Assembly (NCBI RefSeq): GCF_037392515.1
Contig: NC_090290.1
Coordinates: forward strand, 34,121,753 to 34,185,752
Length of the DNA stretch: 64,000 nt
Source: Haliotis asinina
Lineage: Eukaryota; Mollusca; Gastropoda; Lepetellida; Haliotidae
Direction of reading: 5' to 3'
A program made the translations under genes and the position numbers. This document shows positions 59,130 through 64,000 of this stretch, piece by piece. Under the pieces are notes generated by a model. It saw only the letters and a list, made by a program, of their open reading frames with translations. It did not search any database and was not told where the DNA came from. How positions within the stretch are numbered: position 1 is the first letter of the stretch; each line of letters opens with the position of its first letter.

Positions 59130-60780
59130 CCCAGATACTCCAACATGGCTGGGTAACCAATTCAGTAATGTCAGTTAAAAGTGGATGTTTACAATAAAGG
59201 TTTTAATCACCTGAAGGCATGAACGAGAAGCAGACTGTGTATTATTTATATGTGCGATGTTTCTTTTTTAATATATTGAAGAGCTGTTAATATGCTTCTG
59301 CTGTGGAAATAGAGCTGTTATTGGGCAGTCGCGAAGATATTGTTCTGGATCCAGTGACAGTGGCACAAGCAAGTGCGCCACCGTTCTCTGAGCCATCTGT
59401 AAAAAATCATTTGCATGTACTATATTTACTTTTTGAGTCATTTGTTTCCGATTTCTTAATTGTTGTCTGCGTTAGATCAACTTCTGGCCTAACTAACTTC
59501 CAAGAAAGCAAACGTGAAGGGGATATGGACTCCAGCTCAATGCCGGGAGCAGAAAAGTGTGGTGTAATTCTGTGCTCAAGTGGCGGAACAAGAGAAGGCG
59601 TCTTGTGGCATAAATTCTCATAAAGGGGATTGGGGACATAGTTATATGCAGGGTTAGATTCACTAGAGTATAATTTGGTAATATATTGTAAAGATACTTT
59701 TATACGACATTGTGTAAGAGACGTTTCATCGGCCTCAATGTAGAGACTGTCAACAGAAGTTCTGAAAGACCCAATCAGAGTCTCCGGTCTTGGTGGTGGA
59801 CAGAATCAAGAAGTTTTAGGTTGATTTGACAGGCTTCACCGTGTACGATGGAGGCATAATCACGTTTTGAACGGACCACAGATCGATATAGGTGTAGGGG
59901 AGTAGCTTGATCCCCTCCCTACTTTGAGTTGGAAACATGTTTCACCAAATCGAGTGCTTTCATGCATTTGGCTTTAAAGGATTTAATATGCAGACAAAGA
60001 GTGAAATGGGAGTCGAAGGTGAGACCCAAGAACTTGGTCTCCTTTTACAACGTTGATAAGGGTGTCATTTAAAAAGAATTCTGGGTCCTTATGTGGCTTA
60101 TATTTTCTACAGAAGTGTATATATAATTAGTTTTTGACTTAGAAAATTTAAAACCGTTTTCAAGACATTATTTATTTATTTTGTTTAATCACAAATGCAG
60201 TTGGCATTCAATAGTATGCATATTTTTGTCACGACGAGACATACCAAAATCATCCACGAAAAGTTATCCATCGATTGAATCATTTAAAACCTTGGATAGA
60301 CTGTTGATCTTGATACTAAACGTGCGATAGATAAAATACTGCCTTGTGGGAAACCCTGATCTTGATTGTAATGGTTAGACAGGATTGAACTCGCACTGTC
60401 TGTCCTTTAAAAACCCTGAAAAGAGGTAAACGACCCGGCAAACCAAAATCATGTAAATCCTTAAACATACCATGCTTCTGTTTGGTGCCGTATGCTTTCT
60501 CAAGATCAAACAATAGCGATATGACATGTTGTTTACATATTATAACATTTTTGAGAAAGGATTCTAAACGTACCTAATGATCAGTGGTACTATGATTTTT
60601 CCTGAAATCACATTGAATTTTTGTGACAAGGCTATTGGTCTCAAGATACCATGGTGATCTATCATTTACCATTCGTTCCATGGCTTTACTTTTTTCCAAT
60701 AAAAATTTGTAATGAGGTGTTTGTTTGTGTTATGAAAGACAAGCTGTGACCCAAATCGTTTGTTGGTAAAGGTCTAGTAC
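59130..60780 (-). pseudogene. Jockey-like LINE: reverse transcriptase and RNase H, degenerate
   Basis: Minus-strand order: MERMV, then a frame change into KIQCDFRKNHSTTDH-type sequence (about 60560-60690), RT motif A MFDLEKAYGTKQKHGMFKDL and HDFGLPGRLPLF (about 60420-60513), a decayed VPQG region near 60350, a linker with KFLGLTFDSHFTL-type sequence near 60000, and an RNase H start with ACATVTGSRTISSRLPN-type residues near 59300-59390 followed by WLPSHVGVSGEYND near 59160. The last matches the H(V/I)G..GNE..D motif of RNase H. Frameshifts and stops occur throughout and the endonuclease half is missing. The RNase H stretch is nearly the same as in the plus-strand copy at 63060-63470, so it is the same family. 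Confidence 0.82.
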
Positions 60781-60789
60781 CGTTCGCAT

Positions 60790-62490
60790 TAAGTCCTAAC
60801 TACACGGTTTAATACGTCCGTGGAAACATCAGTCATCATTAAAGTATCTTAGAGTATACGCCGACGGCTTAGGCGGATTTGACTTGCAATTACTGTTATT
60901 CCGGAATGCACAAACGGGGGCTGCGTTCAAAACTGCTGTTTATCGCCGAATACGTAGCGCGAGAATCTCTGCCTTTGTGGAGCAGATAGGAAGTCAGTTG
61001 TCTCGGTTAGCATCGATAGAAACATCGCTTCATAAATCATATATTGTGTACATACAAATATGTGTCCAGTTGGTGTTCATTAATGTGTTTTAAGTGTACA
61101 ATATATAACGTAAATACTAAGCAAACTATACAATAAGACTAACTGATCATTGCAGAATGATTACTAACAATTAATTACAATTACAAACTTTGCATTATTG
61201 TTTTGTACAAAGACCAAATGAAAATCAACACCGATCTTATCGGGGGCTAAAATACAGACATACAGGAAATGGTCATTTGGTGGATGTTATCTTTGCAGTG
61301 CTTTCGTGACTGATTTTAGCCCAGTAACAGTAACTTCGTGTTACTGTTTGTACCGTTTTCATGGACAAATCCCGAATTCAAGTTTTATTTCACCCCGGCT
61401 ACCCGTGAAGATCAGAATTAGAATTGGTCCTATGGTTGTCATGAATTATATTGCATTCTTACAATATTCTTCTTATCAGCATATACACTATATGTGTATC
61501 ATTCTGCGGGCAACATTGGCTTTTTCAATACCCTTTTCAAGTCAGTTTATGTAAATGGTATAAAGCCATCTTTTTCTTCTATATTAGGTGTATGGTTTGG
61601 TATGGCTGGCGACGTATACAGTGTTTCCCAAGCAGGCGATATGCCCACCTTACAAGATTCATCCTCATGCGCCCCTTCAATAGAGATTTCTATTTTTCTG
61701 TATTAATATGTTCCTTATTAATCGTCGTGAAACTATGAGATGGATATTATCCAGTTTCCCTATAAACAAAGAAATGGTAAGTGACCCACTACATATGACC
61801 ATTTTACTGACTGTTGTTTTTTATTCACTTACTTCAGTTTTTCATCTTTTATTATTTGGTGATCACCCGTCTTTTTATATTGTTTTGCCCATAAATATTT
61901 GTTATATTGTATAGTGCTAGTTTGAATTCTCTTTGTGTGATCATCTAGTTATTTTCTCTTTCTGTGATAATCTAGTTATTGTGCTGTTCTCTGAGGCTTG
62001 TATGATTTAACTGCGTTTCTATGAATTCCTAACTCTATAAAGATTACCGGAAATAATGGCGATGTGAAACTAAATGCAGTCATTACGTCAACGCCATTGA
62101 AAGGATCTTGTCGTCATAATATGTTTTACTGATGGAAGGACTTAGGGTAACTCTAATATACCTCTGAACAAGTGTAGATAAGTACATTGATTTTGTACAT
62201 ACTTTTAAGAATGTGTATCCGTCTTTTCCTCTTCTTTCAGCATGCAATCAGATATAGGCCTGTTTAGAAACTTCATACCATCTAACGCTTTGCATGAAAT
62301 GAAACAATAAGCAGAAAGGAGTACAGCATGGTAGCTCTCATAAAGGTCACATTCAATCTGTTGATTTGAAGCACACAAAGCAGACCATTCGCGTTCAGCC
62401 TTCTTATGCCATCAGTCAGTAAAAGTTATTGAGGCAGAAATCTTAGAATCACAATCACATACCTCGACAGGTTCCCTTTCTATGTCTAAG
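60790..62490. other. No gene; possible decayed F1-like tail at 61905-62085
   Basis: Short frames only. Around 61910 gtgctagtttgaattct, ctagttattgtgctgttctc and, at 62050, aatggcgatgtgaaactaaa resemble the F1 middle and core in the right order, but no tail is left. Confidence 0.35.
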
Positions 62491-62499
62491 CTGTTGCGG

Positions 62500-62640
62500 T
62501 TTGTCATATTCAACGGCTACTTCTTAAAATGGCATATTCTTCAACATAGAATTCTTCAAGGCACAGTCCTTGGCCCAGACACATTCGCATTCCTATAAAA
62601 AAACATTGTGTGATATACCAAAGACCTGTCGTACATCAGC
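62500..62640 (+). pseudogene. Possible reverse transcriptase motif B fragment
   Basis: Reads HRILQGTVLGPDTFAFL at about 62540-62598, which resembles the (V/I)xQGTVLGPLLF box of non-LTR reverse transcriptases, followed by a stop. Only this motif is recognisable. Confidence 0.45.
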
Positions 62641-62829
62641 AACAATATGTCGATCATAACCTGCCCCATTTTCATTTTCATGATGCGCTACCTTCATATC
62701 TCAGAAAAGAAGGATTGCTATAGTGATGTTACATCTAACTCCCCATTAGAACTCAGTATTCACCAAACCCCTGATTCCCTGATTCCATTTATTTAGAGTA
62801 CAGGCTTCACCCTCTTACAAGCACCTCTT

Positions 62830-62985
62830 TGATTTTTCAGTCCAGATTTTAAGAGATCGTCATGCGACGATGTCGTATTGGCCATACTAGATATAGTCAC
62901 AAATAATTGTTAAAAGGTGAAGATTTTCCGTGTTGTATCCGTTGTTATGAGACAGTCACGATCAAGCATATCCTGGTTGACTGAT
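62830..62985 (+). pseudogene. LINE ORF2 C-terminal end (cysteine-histidine tail)
   Basis: Reads RCRIGHTRYSH, LLKGEDFPCCIRCYETVTIK and HILVD, with one stop after SHK. This is the C-terminal motif after RNase H in Jockey-type LINEs (RIGHTR..H.YLL...P.C..C...T..HIL). A second copy lies at 63870-64000. Confidence 0.78.
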
Positions 62986-63059
62986 CCTTTACAAATTCAG
63001 AAACTAATGCATTACAATATAGGCAAGAATATAATCATGTAAATAGCAAATATAGCAAT

Positions 63060-64000
63060 TACAAATCCCTATGTACAGATGAGTCCAATGACGGTGGCTC
63101 AGTAACTTGTGCCACTGTCATTGGATCCAGAACAATATCTTCTAGATTACCGAATAACGGCTCTATGTTTACAGCTGAAGCAAATTCCATATTAATGGCT
63201 CTTAACTTTATTAAAAAAACATCCCAAACATAAACAATATATAATCTTTTCTAATTCTCTTTCACATCTTCGGGCCATTAAAATTTTATCTTGTAAACAT
63301 CCACTTTTAATCACAATTGTTGTGTTATCTAATGATATTGCTACTAGCCAATGCGATGTCTTTTGTTGCATACCCAGCAAAGTAGGCATTTCTGGGAACA
63401 CAATGGCTGATATTGCTGCTAAGGCATCACCCAACAAATCTGTGACTCGACTTCTTATTCCCTACTCTGATTACAAATTTAGTGGGTGAGTGAGTTAATA
63501 TTTAACGTCACATCGGCAATATTTCAGCCATATCGTGACGGGAACTTTTAACACTGAAATGGAGTATATGTCTACTATAAAAACCTGTCGACGAAGGACA
63601 GTAAGACAACTAGAATATCAGAATTAGCATTAAAACTAGCGTAGAAGGCTAAAACTGCTATCATTATATGGACAATACAACATACAAACAGGCTACAGAT
63701 CGCCAGCAACTGAAGGTAGATCACCATACTAGGGACGATTAGAAATCTAGCATTAGAATATATATCATTATAATTATATCCGTGATCTGATGCAGAAGGA
63801 GTGGGGTAGGTATCAATAAATTACATGCCATAAAACTCAATATCGGTTACACCTACTTCAGTTTTCAGTCCACATTTGAAGAGGGCATTATGGGACGATG
63901 TCGCATTGGCCAGACTAGATATACTCACGAGTATTTATTGAAAAGCGAAGGTCCTCCATTTTGTATCCCTTGTGATGAAAGAATCTCAATCAAGCATGTC
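63060..64000 (+). pseudogene. LINE RNase H and C-terminal end, interrupted by an F1 SINE; runs off the window
   Basis: Begins TDESNDGGSVTCATVIGSRT (first RNase H Asp), then MFTAEANSILMALNFIKK (conserved Glu), a frame change, VVLSNDIATSQCDV (second Asp) and PSKVGISGNTMADIAAKA (the H..GN..AD motif with His lost). At 63483 an F1 element interrupts; the LINE resumes after 63750 and reaches GRCRIGQTRYTHEYLL and PPFCIPCDERISIKHV at the window edge. Frameshifts make it inactive. Confidence 0.82.
63483..63739 (-). mobile_element. F1 SINE inserted into a LINE
   Basis: Near full length in minus orientation (gtgagtgagttaatatttaa, cacatcggcaatatttcag, aacctgtcgacgaaggacag, aactgaaggtagatcaccat). Flanks tacaaatttag (63472-63482) and tagaaatctag (63740-63750) form an 11-bp target duplication with two mismatches. 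The LINE sequence on both sides belongs together. Confidence 0.88.

Noticed and set aside
1..64000. CRISPR array, bacterial operon or phage-type defence system.
   Set aside because: No regularly spaced repeats with unique spacers, no operon structure, and the repeat content is clearly that of an animal genome.

Overview
The window reads as nuclear DNA of an invertebrate animal, most likely a gastropod mollusc of the abalone type. It is AT-rich and gene-poor, with single-exon islands in long noncoding stretches, and it carries several SINE families with ACTC-type tails that I associate with molluscan genomes. The organism call is an inference from repeat content and has not been aligned to a reference.

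Only one intact protein gene is well supported: an intronless rhodopsin-class (class A) peptide-type GPCR on the minus strand at 12086-13177. Every other recognisable coding sequence is a dead transposable-element fragment: a Tc1-like transposase N-terminus (about 670-890), a CR1/Jockey-like reverse transcriptase (37180-38255, minus), a second LINE with RT and RNase H (59130-60780, minus), 3' ends of the same LINE family on the plus strand (62830-64000), and a FLYWCH-MULE transposase (55575-56400, plus). An unidentified exon-like pseudogene lies at 50171-50631 (minus).

Layout. 1-12,000: noncoding DNA with scattered SINEs and one internally deleted Tc1-like element. 12,086-13,177: the GPCR. 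13,200-17,000: noncoding, with a 542-bp fold-back element flanked by a 5-bp target-site duplication. About 17,000-55,500: a nested tandem segmental duplication. Two long units, B (about 21.6-39.15 kb) and C (about 42.45-55.47 kb), are colinear block by block; shorter partial copies lie at 17.1-18.9, 19.6-21.0 and 39.6-40.2 kb. The units are diverged and hold no shared intact gene, but one block (26.1-26.4 and 46.6-46.9 kb) is much better conserved than its surroundings. Several mobile insertions are present in one unit and absent at the matching place in the other, so they post-date the duplication. 55,500-64,000: LINE, MULE and SINE remains.

Four SINE-like families recur. F1 has no visible tRNA head and ends in (ACTC)n. 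F2 has a tRNA-like head and a tail whose core resembles that of F1. F3 begins with tttgtttgttgtttaacgcc. F4 has a tRNA-like head and a long conserved body. Several F1 copies have clear target-site duplications and 5' truncations, so the family moves by target-primed retroposition.
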